Source: Actinernus sp. WN-2022 (taxonomy: Eukaryota; Cnidaria; Anthozoa; Actiniaria; Actinernidae). Taken from it: a stretch of DNA of 64,000 nt. This document shows positions 31,971-45,500 of this stretch, piece after piece; position 1 is the first letter of the stretch, and every line of letters begins with the position of its first letter. The stretch is from positions 2,873,258 through 2,937,257 of the forward strand of contig JAOWCC010001634.1 of assembly GCA_030867875.1 (NCBI GenBank). The letters run 5' to 3'. Under the pieces are notes generated by a model that made no database searches, was not told the origin of the DNA, and worked only from the letters and a program-made list of their open reading frames with translations. A program made the position numbers and the translations under genes.

Positions 31971-32414
31971 ATGGCCCTTATAAGCCACCGTACAAATCGC
32001 CAAGTTGGTCACTTTGTTTTCCACTTGGAGCCTTTAGGCGAGTACAATGTGAAAATTTACAAAATATCTCTCGGTGCCCATAAATCACGTATAGCACGAG
32101 CAGTTCATACCATTTTTTGTTTATAATAAACTGAGCAAACTTTTGCGTGTGCAACTATGCACTCGAACCTTTCTACGCACTCATTAGTGACCAATCAGAA
32201 TCGAGTATATTATAAAAAGCAATATTTTACGGCCATAAATCTCTCGAAAATGGTTGAACAAGATATAAAACACTTTACCGCACCCAAATCAACGATTTCT
32301 GGCAAGGGCTTATACGCGGTACTTTAAGCACCTTCGCGGGATCCGAGATCTCTAATAAGTCGTACCTGCACTCTTCGATTTTAGCGGCTCTCGGCCACGC
32401 TACGCGTAAGTGAA

Positions 32415-32620
32415 TGTGGCTACCGTGAAAGTGCTCAAAGTAAAAGTGGCCAAAAATATAAAGCCAAAGTGCTCATACAGCGAAACTCGATAAAGCGAAG
32501 TTTGATAAGGAAAAGTGCTCATAGCGAAACTTGTTAAAGCGAAAGTGCTCCTAGCGAAGCTTGATAAAGCGAAACTGCTCAGCGTAACTCCATAAAGCGA
32601 AAGTGCTCAAAGTTTGATTT
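32415..32620 (-). repeat. right tandem-repeat arm of the second foldback element
   Basis: CGATAAAGCGAAAGTGCTC-type units, the reverse complement of the array at 29946-30285, in about six more diverged copies. Confidence 0.8.
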
Positions 32621-32660
32621 TCTGCCTTAGTGCAATTTTACTAGGGAGTTATTGTACAAG

Positions 32661-33420
32661 TATAAGTGCACAACTTCCCCCCCCCCCCCCCCCCCCGCCC
32701 CCTCCCCCACGGCCCGCCCAAAATGCCGGTTCTCAAAATTTCCACCCAAGCAGCTCGCGGCTCAATATTGATCTTTTTAACTCTCAAGCAAGCAAAAATT
32801 GGGCAAAATGGTTATGGTTCATATAACCAACTCGGGAACAAAATGGTTATTTCATATATAACCAAATCGTCTGTGTAGTTTTAATAAATAACCACTCACC
32901 AAACTGGTTTTCAGAAATAATTGTAAATACATCATGAGACTTGTGTGACATCTGTAACAAATTTATTTAAATATATTTTTACTCTTGGTGCCCCATAGGT
33001 TAATGCGTGTAACAACACTTGCATAATGTGCCAGAATATGAACTGGGAATATGAACTGTTGTCTCCAAGATTTGGGGGTGAGATCAAACAAAATCAGAAA
33101 TGGGAATTTTTTTTTTTAAATATAAGGTCAGGCAAAGTCAGAATACACATGGAAAGAAAATGTTTCAGACTCTAAGGTCGAGCATGTTTCTATTGTAACT
33201 ATTGAGTGGCATCCAGTGGCTAAATTTGATCGGGACTTCATCTGTGATATGAGAGTGAAGAGAGGGGGTGCAGTCTGATGGGGGTAGTAAGGTGGGATGT
33301 TCCATGGGGAAGGGGGCATTGTACCCCCTATTTAACTCTCTGGTGACAATTAACCCCGAGTGCAATTGATAAAATGTCCTGCCTGATGTCAGCCAATCAG
33401 CATTCACATCCTTTTGCCAT
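32661..33420. other. intergenic and MRPL46 3' UTR
   Basis: It begins with an 18-C run (32679-32697). Read on the minus strand, AATAAA at 32967-32962 is a fair poly(A) signal about 455 nt after the MRPL46 stop. No other coding content is seen. Confidence 0.5.
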
Positions 33421-33564
33421 TTAAAAAATGAATCTTCTGACCACTTTATAGTACTCTGGTGCAAGGAAGGCCTTCATTTCATTCTTGGTCACCCAGACAA
33501 AGTCTTTATATCCTTCTCCCAGACTGATTGCTCCTCCAAGGAATTGTGCCTTGTAGAAAAACAC
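33421..33564 (-). CDS. MRPL46: MRPL46 exon 5 with stop
   Basis: Acceptor TTCTAG, then VFFYKAQFLGGAISLGEGYK, DFVWVTKNEMKAFLAPEYYK, VVRRFIF and TAA (33423-33421). It matches the family C-terminus VFFFKA...VWVTKDEL...VRRF. Confidence 0.93.
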   Translation of the reverse strand: MFFYKAQFLGGAISLGEGYKDFVWVTKNEMKAFLAPEYYKVVRRFIF

Positions 33565-36500
33565 CTAGAATGGCAAGCATTATGATATGACGAGGGTAAG
33601 CAATACTATTCCTTGCACAGTTCAGTGTTCCATTAAGATTTTCATTATTTGAAGGCACTACAGACTACATGTACCTTTTCACTGCTCCTTGGTTTAATTT
33701 TAGCCATTTTCAAAACTCCTGCTGGAGCATTAGAGAGAAATCTGACACTCAGAGTGCAGCCACATGTTTCCTGTAGTCTTCTCTCTGCAGCCTTTGTAAA
33801 ACAAATAGAAGAACCATTAAAATGGTAAGAATAAAGTGTCACTGGTAGGGGTGGCGAATCGTAAAAACAAGCCTTTCCAAGATGCTGAGACTTGCATTTA
33901 AAATCTCAAACCCAAGGAAAATTTATTGCATTGAGAATGAGACTTCAAGACTCATTTATAGAATCTGAGATTTATTTATTTTTTATTAGCAGAAAATTTG
34001 AGATTTTACATTACACATATTTCTATAAGTAATATAGAAGCAGCGCAGCAAAGCAACGCAACGCAACTTCATTTAATCGTCGGTAACTCATGACAGTCTG
34101 GTGAGACTGATAATCTCAAGGCCGATGTGGGACTTATGATTTTACATCCTCATCCGAGAAGACATGAAGGTCTAACCATTTACAGTTCGTGAACAAGATT
34201 GTTTCACAAAGGCAGCACCTTCTACCCTTTTATTTTAAGACCCTAGTGTTGGTCCTTCCGCATGACAGACCAGAGCTTAACCACTTAGCTAACCGTGAGG
34301 CAGTAGTATTCATCAGTTTAAAACTACAACATGCAGTGGAGTGTTTTTAAATGGCTTCAGAAATGATACTTTCAAAACTTAATGCATAAAGTTAGAGTTT
34401 AGTGCAGTTTAGTTTGCTTCTTTACAGTGCCCCTAACTCCAATTTATTTTTATTTAAATCCTCATAATCTTGAGAGTAATTCTGTGAAAAACTTTTTGTT
34501 TCTAACCATCGATTGTCTACAAGTTGGTTGTAAAAGGCGAAAAGCAACCTGGCTCTTTTCACGACCGAGCCACAGAACACACATTAGAGGCATTGGTCTA
34601 GTACATTGTGTGCGAGGTAGGATCAGGAATCCCTAACAATAGAATTAACTACAACAAGTGCTAGTGAACAATGGCTTTTTGCCTCATCTTACATCACTTG
34701 ACCAAGACTCCAAACTGCACAGTTGTGAAACAAAATTCCCTGGACTATAATCATGATTTAAAAATCAGGTATTGCAACAATTCTATTTTTCTATTTTTCA
34801 TTCGCCCCCAGTTTTCATATAGCCTTTGAAAATAAATAACATTAAAATGGGATTTTGGGCACTTTAAAAGCCGATATGAACACATTATTATTCCTGTATA
34901 AACAAACAATACTTGACCTGTCTGAGAGATTCCTGATCTTCAATTCCTCCTACTGGCATCTCCCAACATGCATCCTCTGTCTTTACAAGAAGGACAAGGC
35001 TTTCTTGTAACTTGCGGTTCATGCTTCTAACAATGCTCTCTTCCTCAGTTTCTCTGCTTGCTGGTTGAAACTGGCGAAACTCCTCTTCTTCTTCCTCATG
35101 AAATTCCTGTTAGTATTAAGTATTAAAATTAAACTCTTAGGTAGGTGAATCACCATGGATGGGCTACATTTGTTGTTTGTCATAGTGGGGGGGGTAATTG
35201 ATGTCACAGTTGATAGTTACTGGTAAAAGCTATACATGTATAGCCTGCGTGCAAACGTTCTCTCTCCCTGCAAAATCGGGGAAAGAGACGTCTGCGAAAC
35301 ACCGTTGATAATCGTGTTCTGGTCACGTGTTTCTTCTCCAGTATTCGAGGACCGCGCGCTGATTGCCTGTTGACGGAGGATTGTCATAAAGTCATATATG
35401 ATTGGCTAATAGAGTGGTTTTCAGTTGAGTGTCGGTAAACCCAAACGCAAATTACCCACAGCCAGCCAATCATAGGAGCGAGTAATCACAAGTAACGCAT
35501 AAATGGCTTCCCTGTGAGCCAATGACAAACCAAAGCAAAACCAATTTGCGTTTGGTTTTACTTTGGATTCTGATTGGTTGGTTTATATTCTCAGCCAATA
35601 GGAGAGCTTAGAAAACGCAAAACCAAAACACTTCCGACACTCAATTGAAATCCGCTCTAACTTCCGAGATGACCCCATGTTTACTTTTCGAAAGTGGTAT
35701 TCATTTATAATTACATACAACAAACGTCTAGTTGTGTTTTATGTTTTGCCAGGATCCCATTTTTTTGTAGTGGGCTCCTAGTTTTGCTGATATTGTGAAA
35801 CATAATGGCAAGAATCTAGTATAAAATTAGAGCTTTCTACTCTTATGCATCAGTCAATTCCAGCAATGCCCATCCCCCTCCCGGGACATGGTGGGGCATT
35901 TGCATACTTTGAGATCCCGGAAGTGGGGCATTTGTAACCTTATAACGGCCCGGGGGTCGGGCATTATTCTACCCCGGGGCATATGGTGGGGCATTTGACA
36001 CTGCCGAAAATAATTCTGGGAAAGAGACTGCAGGTCTCGTGGTAACGACGCCATACTGTATCAAGGTAAAAAAAACCAATAAATCTGAGTTGTTGTAATT
36101 GTTCCGGCTGCCTGTGGATTCTATCTATTTCTCTAAACCTAGAAACCTGCAGTTTATACCGTCTTATCCACGTTATTTGTATACACGAAAATGGATGTTT
36201 AATTTTACAATATAGCTAGAAAATAGCAGTTCCCGTACGTTCACCGCCCATCTAACACTGATCTGCAATAGTCCTGTATTCTTAACGCCACGCTACGCTA
36301 AAATGTTAATTCAGGAGGCACTCGGGGCCCAAGCTCTGCCGGTCCGAGTTGGAATATCAAGTAGTTTGTTTACAAATATATACACTGTTTGCTGCTGTCC
36401 ACCGATGAACAGAAGTCACACTATTATTATAAAAGTATGTCATGTGTTTTAATAAGCGTTTATTGTATAACGTTAATCGCGGTGCGAATGATTATTTATA

Positions 36501-39500
36501 GGATGAAATATAAACTATGTATTAATACCATTTTGTTCCAGGCAGCTCAATAGTATAATCACTGATACAGCAGTATAAATACAAATACAAAACAAGATGG
36601 CGGATCTACAAAACCGTAACGGAAACTATCAATGAATAGATAGAGAAGTAGCAAGTTATCTGCGCCTTGTGTATTTGCATGGAATTAAACTTGGGCAGTA
36701 TATCATTATGGATGTGCCCGGGGGTGGGGCATTTTCCTTACTTCTTTGGCTCCACTGTGGGGCATTTGAACACCTTGCTTGTCCCCACCGTGGGGAATTT
36801 GGAAAAAAATAACGAAAATGACTAATGCCCGGGGGTTGTCCCGGGGAGGGGATGGGCATTGCTGGAATTGACTGATGCATTAGCTTCGAAGTTCACTTAA
36901 ATTCGCCATATATTTGTAAACACTGCGTCTTGAAGTTGAAGAAAAGACGTGAAATATAATCTTCGAAGGCAGATCTTTACGAGAGTTATCATTCGAAAGC
37001 CACAAACGCAGGTCTGGTCGTAAAGAAAAGGGACAGTACATGTGCTAGAGAATTGTTTAAGTCAGACTGACTCCAGCTCTGCCCCGAAACGAGCTGCTCT
37101 AGATGGAAATGCGATCGAGCCGACGTACTTCCCTCGTAGAAGGTTGCCGACCACAAGAATATAAACTCCTGCAGCGAGAAAATCAAATAAATGTACGTAC
37201 CTCCATCATCATCATCAACAACAACTTTATTATACACGGTATCCCATCATTATTTGTTTTATAATATAAACTTCAATGTAGACGAAGGAAATAAAGCTAT
37301 CTTTATAACCCGCGTAAACATCTAAAAGCAAACTGACGACAGCGAAAACATCATTTTAATGTACTTGACTTGTTTACAACTTTTTTCGTCGCTGATTGGT
37401 TCAATTGTGGCAGCTTGACATTGACGATCTGAAAGCTCGTTTCTTATTGGATAAAGTAATCTGCTAAGAATAGAACGTGTCAATCGATAAAAGTGAAAGA
37501 CAGAAATTGCAAGAGCCGGCAAATGAAGTCAAAACTGTTGCAGGAAACAAAGTGCTTTCTTTTTACAATTTCTGGTCAGCACAGGAGAGGTTTATCTGCA
37601 GATTGTGTTAGTGCAAGGCGTTGAAAATGCCTGATGGAAAAGCATTCACAGAGAAAGCGTTAGCGAATTAGCGGCAGTAGAGTTGGACACGTGAGTTGAG
37701 GATTGCCGACTATATTTTCTACAACAACTGCAAGGGGGATTGGAAGGCCTTCCCATGAACACTTGCGCTTGAAAAATTTGTCAAGAAGGTAAGAAACTTG
37801 GAGTTTCCCGCGAGTTTTGTTATTTCCAACTAAATTTCTCCTTGAAGTTTTTTAACTCTAGAAACTTGAGATGGATTCAACGAAGTCAGAAATATACTTT
37901 CTAACTTTACTACTCGCTAAACATCTTCAATTTTTGATCTTTTCATACAATCTGAGCATATTTATCGGACACTTTTCTCGAGAGGTTGTTTGGGAGAAAT
38001 TTCCCACGAACTCAAGTCGTAAATCTTACCCTGAAAGAAATTAACTGCAAACCTTTTAGACAAACTAACCTTACCTGGAAATTAGCATGAGCAGTGACAT
38101 AAATAAATTAAGTGTCTAATTTGTGCAAAGGGCTCCAAAGGGCTCCAGGTTTAAGAGGTTTACAAAGCCGTTGAAAATGCGTATTGTTTACGGTGTTTCG
38201 ATACCATTCACAAAATGTCGCGCTCACTGGATATAAAGTACTCACGCCGATCTTTCGTGAAGCATTTCGCGAACAGTACGAGTGGTGTTTATTGTTAATT
38301 ATACCAAAAAAAAACCAGACGATTCTTTGTTGATCATTTTACTTAAAAAACAATTATGATTACCTGAAAAGATAAAGGGCAGAAATAAGTAATACTTTCG
38401 TTTATTCAGTCGCGCGCTCGGGTACAAAATCAGCTTTGAGCGCGCGCGCTCATTGTTCGAAAATGGCGTGATCAGATTGCGTCAGCAGCGCGCGCGAACC
38501 TCTAAAATTGAAAACGTTTCACTCACATGTAATTCCCTGCATATTTTCCCATTTTTCATTGTAAAATAATGGCCAGAAATACGGGGAAGTCAAAGCTAGC
38601 CTAAACATACGTCAAAATCCCAGGAAAAACTTTGGTTTTGAGATACTTTGTGAAAATTTGTGCTGCTGAGGTCCGATCTCCACGAATTCAACGCAGAATG
38701 AATTGCTCACGACTGGGAAAATTGATAATATAGTTGCTACGCAAAGGATTGTGGGAAGGCCTTCCAATCCAATAATAATAATAATAATATTTATTTACCC
38801 ACGATAAATTTACAGCGTTGCTGATGTGGTCGTGCTTATAACTACGCTATTCTACCCTAATAATAATGATAATAATAGTAATAATAAAACTAATTAACTT
38901 ATACTTACTCTATTCAGTTATTTACAGTAGTTCAGTGTTTCTTTTAAGATTAATTTTAAAACTATTAAGTGATGTAGTTGACCTTAGGTCGTTACCGAGA
39001 CTGTTCCAAAGCCTCGTACCTCTGTATGTTATTGACAATTTCAGGTAGTTGGTTTTCGGTGTAGGTAGACTGATACAGTGAGTGTTACGTAAGGAGTATG
39101 TAAGTATTCTCTTAGGAAAGGCACTACATAATACAGGAGGAGCTAGGTTGTGAAAACATTTGTGTACAAAACAGGCAAGTCTTAGGTTATAGTAATAGTT
39201 CAGTGGCTTCCATTTGGCAGAGGCAGTTACGTCCTCACGTGGTGTTAGCCAATGAAGTCCAAAAATTATCCTTGCAGCTCGGTAATGAATTCGGTTTAAT
39301 GATTCTAGAAGTGTTATATTACACGATCCCAACATAGAAATCCATAAGTGATAGCAGGAAAAATAACCTTGAAGTAGAAGTCTAACTTAGCATGCTCAGG
39401 TAGAAAATACCTGGACTTTAGAAGGTTTAGCTTCTGGACATACGATTTAATTAGGTCAGTTAAGTGCTTGGACCAGCCTAATTTGTCATCTATAGATAAC

Positions 39501-42500
39501 CCGAGGCAGCGTGTGCAGGATACTCTTCTTAAGTAGGAAGATCCAAACCTAACGGCTGCAATGGGTCCCGTAAAAGAGCCTCTGTGTAATAGCATATATT
39601 CAATTTTTTTCCGGATGAGCTGTCATTCGATTTGACATACACCAGTCATACATTATTGCAAGTATACACTGTATGCAGTGCTAATTGCCTCGTCAATTAT
39701 GGCCCCGGTCACAGACACGGTGGTATCATCTGCGTACATGATATAGATTAGCGAACTCGTAATTGGAAATTGTATTGGGCAAATCATTGCAAAATATCGA
39801 GAACAGTATCGGTCCAAGGACCGATGCTGTGGTATACCATATGTAACGGCTTGACTGCTAGAATACATCCCGTTAACAACCGTATACTGCTGCCTAGACT
39901 TAAGATAGTCTCTTAACCATGAGTGGGTGCTGTCTGACACTCCGAGGGTGTAAAGCTTGTGTAGTAGGACGTCATGATCTATTGAGTCAAACGCCTTTTT
40001 GAAGTCGAAGAATATTGCACAGATGACTGTTTGCGTCAAGAGCCTTCCTCCAATGTTCCGTTATGTGTATCAGTAAGAGTTCAGTGGAGTGTGCTTTTTT
40101 ATACGCACACTGATATGGACTGAATAGATCGTTTACGTCCATGTGATTTGTGAGGGAATCCGCAACTGTTGTCTCCATTAAATTGCTTGGTACGTTCAGT
40201 AGTGAAATTGGTCTATAGTTAGTCCTGTCTTCGGCATCATCCTTCTTAAATACAGGTGAGATCTTTGCCACTTTCCATGTGCTTGGAACCTGATACTGCG
40301 TTGCCGATGCCATGAACAGAGCTGTGAGTGACGGCACGATGGCTGTATCTGCGAGCTTGAGCAGTTTAGGTTCAATACCGTCCGGACCGCAGGCCTTGTT
40401 GGGATTCAACTTCCTTATCATTTTGGTAACGTCCTTCTCCGTGATTTAATTTCGGTCTCTACTAGGACTGTAGCTACATCAGCTGCATTGGCCGGATGAG
40501 AGCACTCGAGGCGTGGTGGTAGTTCCGCTGCTAGTTTTTCTCCCACTGTCGAGAAGTGTGTGTTTAAAATGTCTGCCTTTTCTGCATTGTCTGTTGCTAG
40601 AGATTTATCATCACGCTTGATCGCGACGATTGGTGGGTGTGTAGTTGTGGAGGTGGCGTCATTTACTAGTTTGCAGTATGACTTGCAGTCTTTCACTATT
40701 GCAAACATATCCTTATAATACGCCGTCTTTGCTTTGCGCACGTCTGCAGTAATACTGTTCTTAAGTGATTTATATTCGTCCCATAGTTGGGTATCATTGA
40801 GTTTCATAGCGCGTTTGAGTGTTTTGTATCTCAGATTCATTCTGTGCCTGATCTGTGGTGTGATCCAAGGTAGTGACTGGCTGCGCACCTTGAAGCTTCG
40901 CCGAGGGGCGTGGTCTTCGCAGACCCCATTGTACAGTTTGGTCCAGGCCCAGTCGTTGTCGTCTAAGTCGTCAAAGACATTACAGACCGACCATGAAGCA
41001 CATGTAAGATCTTTCATAAATTCAATTTGATTGAAGTTCTTGTAGCTTCTAGCAGTTACTATCTTCGGTGGCGGACGGCGCACTTTAACATTAACTGTAG
41101 CCGGCTTGGATCAGCCTGTGGTCTGATATGCCGAGGTCGAGATAATCTGTTGACTTGATAAAATGTGTCTGATTAGAGCATACCACGTCTATTAACGTAG
41201 CAGAGTGGTCGGTTATTCTGGTAGGTTCAGAGTTAAACACTTTGAGGCTATATTGGGCTAGAATATTAAGTAGCCTATTTCCGAGGTAGGAGCAGCCGCC
41301 TTGAGGTTTGTTCAGTAAATCACAGTTCAGATCTCCGACCAAGCACAGGTTTTTGTATTTCACCCATGTTTTCTCCAGTGGCTCGATAATGTTCTTGAAG
41401 AAATCGTTATCACTGGGAGGCCTATATACGTTTCCAAGTATGAGTGAGCTCGATTTTGAACAACTGCATAGTTGACACTGATTACTGATTCTGTGGTCTG
41501 AAGAAGGATATTTTCTTTATCCCAAGGAACAGTGTTGTAACTGCTGCTCTGATGGCCGTGTTGCGTAGCTTTTGAGGCTCTCTTCGTTGGCATGGCCGCT
41601 ATACACAAAACACATGAATGATAATCTACTATTTTGAAATTCTGCCCGTTCTGGGTCAGTTCTCTGCAAGTTTTATCGCCCGTTTTTCATTCAGGAACCA
41701 CTCAAACGAATTTCTACATGAAACCAGAGAAATACCATTGTATTTTTCGCAATTCACTGTTCAGCTTTCAGCATAAAGCAGGCTTATTACAGTTATCGTC
41801 GAGTTATTGGTGAGTCATGTCTTGTTGTGTTGTCACTTTCCTCTCGTTTTAATAATACACCTGGGCCGGGTTGTTCAAAGCCCGATTAGTGCTAATCCAG
41901 GGATAATTTCCATGACAACCAATAGGTTCTGTGCAGAGTTAATCCAGGATTAACACTAATAGGGGTTTGAACAACCCGGCCCAGGTGTATTATTAAAACC
42001 CAGGGCCGGGTTGTTCGAAGCAAGGTTAACTTTAACCCTAGGTTAGCGCTAAATCTGTAATTGTAATCTGTACAATTTAACCCTGGGGTAGCGATTTAAC
42101 TCCGGGTTAACGCTTAACCTTGCTTCGAACAACCGGGCCCAATTTTTCTTAAATTCAATCATTTTTTTTATATCAAACTCTCAATGAGTAACACTGTATT
42201 AGAATGTGGACATTGCTTTTCTTAACTTCAAACGTTTTAGCATCCCATTGTGTGGTTGCTTTAGAGTACGAAGCCGATGCTAAATTCTCTCACCGATCGT
42301 TTTCTTTCAGTTTTGGGAAGCGACTTTTATTTTCCTCTTCTTCAACACACCTTAGGAACTCAAAGTCGGACATGTTTTCTTCCCAGTCTATGAAATTATC
42401 TCCGTTAGCTATTTAACTCGCGAAAAACAATCACCGATACGTTTTGTTTTGATTGGATTCTCAGCGTGCTTGATTTTTTCTTGAGCGTGCATTTATAACA

Positions 42501-45500
42501 AAATCAAGCACGCTGAGCATCCAATCAAATCGCACGTTCTTAGGATGATCCCATAATTTATATTATAAACAGAAATAAATGCTCTTCCAGGGAGCCGTGT
42601 GAAAATATGTAAGTAATATAAGATAAGTTAATGATATTCCACTTTCTCACATTTGTTCGTCCGTGTTACCAATTCTGGATGATTCAGTTGTTGTAGGTGA
42701 AAATATTGAACCAAACAAAACACAGAAGACAGTCGTCCAAGCCAAGCCGGTTGAATGGCCGAGCAAAACAAATGTTAAAACACGAATGCCTTGAAAGTTT
42801 GGGTAAGATGTTGTTTCGTGGAACTTATAGCCAGATTGCATCGGCTGTATGGAAGAATACAGTTTTGAGAGAAAATGTCCAGCAACTCTTTCTCAAAGAA
42901 GTAGACCGAGAATGTTGTGTTCGCTAAAATCGCCTAGAAAAAATAATTACGAATTTTAATTATGATAATTTATGACCAGAACACGATTATCAACGGCGTT
43001 TCGCAGACGTCTCTTTCCCGATTTTTGCAGGGAGAGAGAACGTCTGCACGCAGGCTATACATGTAATACTGCATTAATTTAAACAAATTTTATGACATAC
43101 ATGTGAAGGGCTGTGTGCCACACGGGACCAAGCGCCCTTTTCAGATTTTTTTTTTTTTAAGCTACTGTGTACTGACTATTGGTATGTTTAATTAATTTTT
43201 TTGTGGGGGGGGGGGGGGGATAGCCTGCTTACCTGAGTGCTTAATTAGTTTCCAATATGCACACCTCATTGTGTTATGAACCAATCAGATTTTACCTTCC
43301 ATATCCTGGAAAGTGATATAATGTTGCATTCAAAAGGTTCAGACAATACATTTGCCATTGACCAATCATAGGAGTGTTCACTGGCGCGCTAATTCACTAC
43401 AATGGCTTTGATTGGGCAGAAAAATAAAACAAACATGCTGACGTCGTGCTTGCATATTGGAAAATAATTAAGTGCTCAGGTAAGCAGACATTACTTTTTT
43501 AAATGAATTTATGTGAGTGAAAAAATATGTCTGCATAGCAGGCTGGGGGGGAGGGGGGAAAGTCCTGAAAAGAGCACTTGGCTCCCTGTGGCACACAGCC
43601 CTTCATTTGATATGCAAGTTTCCGCATTTGATATCCAACCGTAATCCAGCAAACAATCAACATCGTGGGCTCAATCATTACCTTGCCCCCCCCCCCCCCC
43701 CCCCCCTGGAGTACATGCCAAAACGCTCCAACAACAGGGGAGTAGGTTGGGGAGGTGGCAGTTCACCCCCAGACAATGAAATTTGCATGTGCCTTTTTAA
43801 AATGTGAGAAAGGCATGCAGTAATGTTAAATCACAGGCTTATCATCCTCCAGAATTGGTTTTGGGTTCTCTGTGGCTACGAATTCAAACATCCCCAAGAA
43901 ACTTTAAATAAATATGGAGTAAGATTTTCACTCCTGGAATGAACCTGTGATCTAAATATACTAAATAAATAAAGATTAGTAGTCGAGTGTTGTGTGGTGT
44001 TTCTTACAGGAAGTGTTCTTTTTAGCAAGTTTAGCAAAAGATAATTTGGGCAGAGAACAGAGAGAGAGAGAGAAAAGTAAGGCAGGCAACTCAATGCCAA
44101 ATTGCTCAACCAAGACCTGGTTGCTGCCAAAATTTTACCTTTCCTCAAATCACTCACTCAAGAGCGATGTTATGGCAAAAGATGGGATTGTTTCCTACAA
44201 AAGGGCCCAGAAAAACGACTTTGCGGTACGTAACTTGGCGATCTCCATATGATCTGTTCAAAATGGTTGCCAAATGGAATTCTAAATATGCATTTCGGGA
44301 CACATTTCCATTCCCCGCCCCTCTCCAGAGTGGACAAATAAAATATTCCTATAAAACACAACACATTACACTCAAATAACTACTAATCTTTATTTCTTGA
44401 GTATATTTAGAGCACAGTATCGCTAAAGGTTCAATCCAGGAGTGAAAATCTAACTCCATATTAGTTTCTCTGTGATGTTTGAATTTGTAGCCACAGGGAA
44501 CCCAAAATCAATCTTGAGGTACAAACCTGGAGGATGGTAAGCCTGTGGTTAAATGAATAAATGATGCTCAACACTAAAACACTGCAGAGTTCAGCCCCTT
44601 CAAGTATAAGCACACTTAGTAAAGTACACTTAAGCAAATCTGCAAATTGCAGTTGGATTTCAAATGCGAAAACTTGCATGTCAATTAATTGTGGAAACTT
44701 GCATGGCAAATAAAAAAATATTTTAAAATGCCATAAGTAGCATATGAAATGCGAAATGTTGAATGTCAAATTTGTAAAACCGACGTTCAATTTACCAATT
44801 ATGCAAAGTTGAAAGTCAAATGCAATATCTAGGCATAAATACCAAAAGTAAAAAAATACAAAGCTTGATTATTGGTGGACATTGGACACCATTATTGATA
44901 CTAAATAAAATTATATGTTTTACACAAGTATAGTCTAATTACTTACTTTTCTTTTAGCTTCAAACTGTGCAATCTCCATATTTTCATCCTCATCTTTTTC
45001 AGTCAGTTTTTTCTTTCTCTCCATTATTCTTTTAAGTTCCATCTCATCATCCGATAACACACTGTGCTCTAATTCTAACTGGTCCTGAAGTTCTTCATAT
45101 TTCTTATCAAGTTCTGTTTTGTCTGGTGTAATTACTGGAAGCCGTTCTATACATATTGCACTAAGTATATATATCTGTGGGTGTATTTCTTGTTGTATCA
45201 GAGGATCTGTGGCTGCACAGTATAATCTCCTTTGAAATAAACTGCCATTGTACACATGTTGCTTGATATTTGTTTGTCCACATCTTTGCGCTATGGCAAT
45301 AGCTAGAGGGATTAGCCAAAAAAATGTGAGCTAATACATGTAATGCTACTTATGATTCTATCCCATATAATCTGCCAACCCTTAAAATTATGGGGAAAGA
45401 AACATTAACAGGAATTCACCAAAACCCATCTGATGTTAATGGATTTTCCCTGGAAAGTGGAACTGTACCAAACCCAAAATGATCCCGAAATGATCCCCAG

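Larger units (their letters stand above)
30511..31989. mobile_element. third foldback element, nested in the second
   Basis: GGTGGCTTATAAGGGCCATC (30511) is mirrored by GATGGCCCTTATAAGCCACC ending at 31989, both next to GTAC (30507-30510, 31990-31993), which may be a 4-bp duplication. Inside lie repeats of GAGAATCYGAGAT: a few in the left arm, about 600 bp in the right arm. As in the large element, one arm is greatly expanded. Confidence 0.82.
29898..32656. mobile_element. second foldback element with tandem-repeat arms
   Basis: TACAATAACTC plus a shared segment AAGGCAGAAAATCAAAC at the left (29898-29943) is mirrored at the right (32608-32656), flanked by CAAG (29894-29897, 32657-32660). Inward of both ends come tandem repeats built on GCACTTTCGCTTTATCG, facing each other. 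The middle has unrelated DNA and another nested foldback element. No transposase is encoded. Confidence 0.82.
35241..43057. mobile_element. 7.8-kb hAT-like element filling MRPL46 intron 2
   Basis: Inverted ends of about 90 bp (TAGCCTGCGTGCAAACGTTC left; the right end mirrors it with a handful of differences) are flanked by identical 8-bp TACATGTA (35233-35240, 43058-43065). Eight-base duplications point to the hAT superfamily. Because TACATGTA is itself a palindrome, the exact tip is uncertain by a few bases. No transposase is recognisable. Other repeats have inserted: MITEs at 35411, 35846, 37737 and 41846-42140 and a LINE at 38771-41608. Confidence 0.82.

Noticed and set aside
31322..32083. 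253-aa frame and several overlapping frames on both strands
   Set aside because: Made of a CTCGGATTCTCGTAT minisatellite that is open in many frames; no protein family.
33165..33464. 99-aa minus-strand frame starting near the MRPL46 stop
   Set aside because: Different frame overlapping the real exon 5 and its 3' UTR; no family similarity.
40734..41030. 98-aa plus-strand frame
   Set aside because: Antisense of the minus-strand LINE pseudogene.
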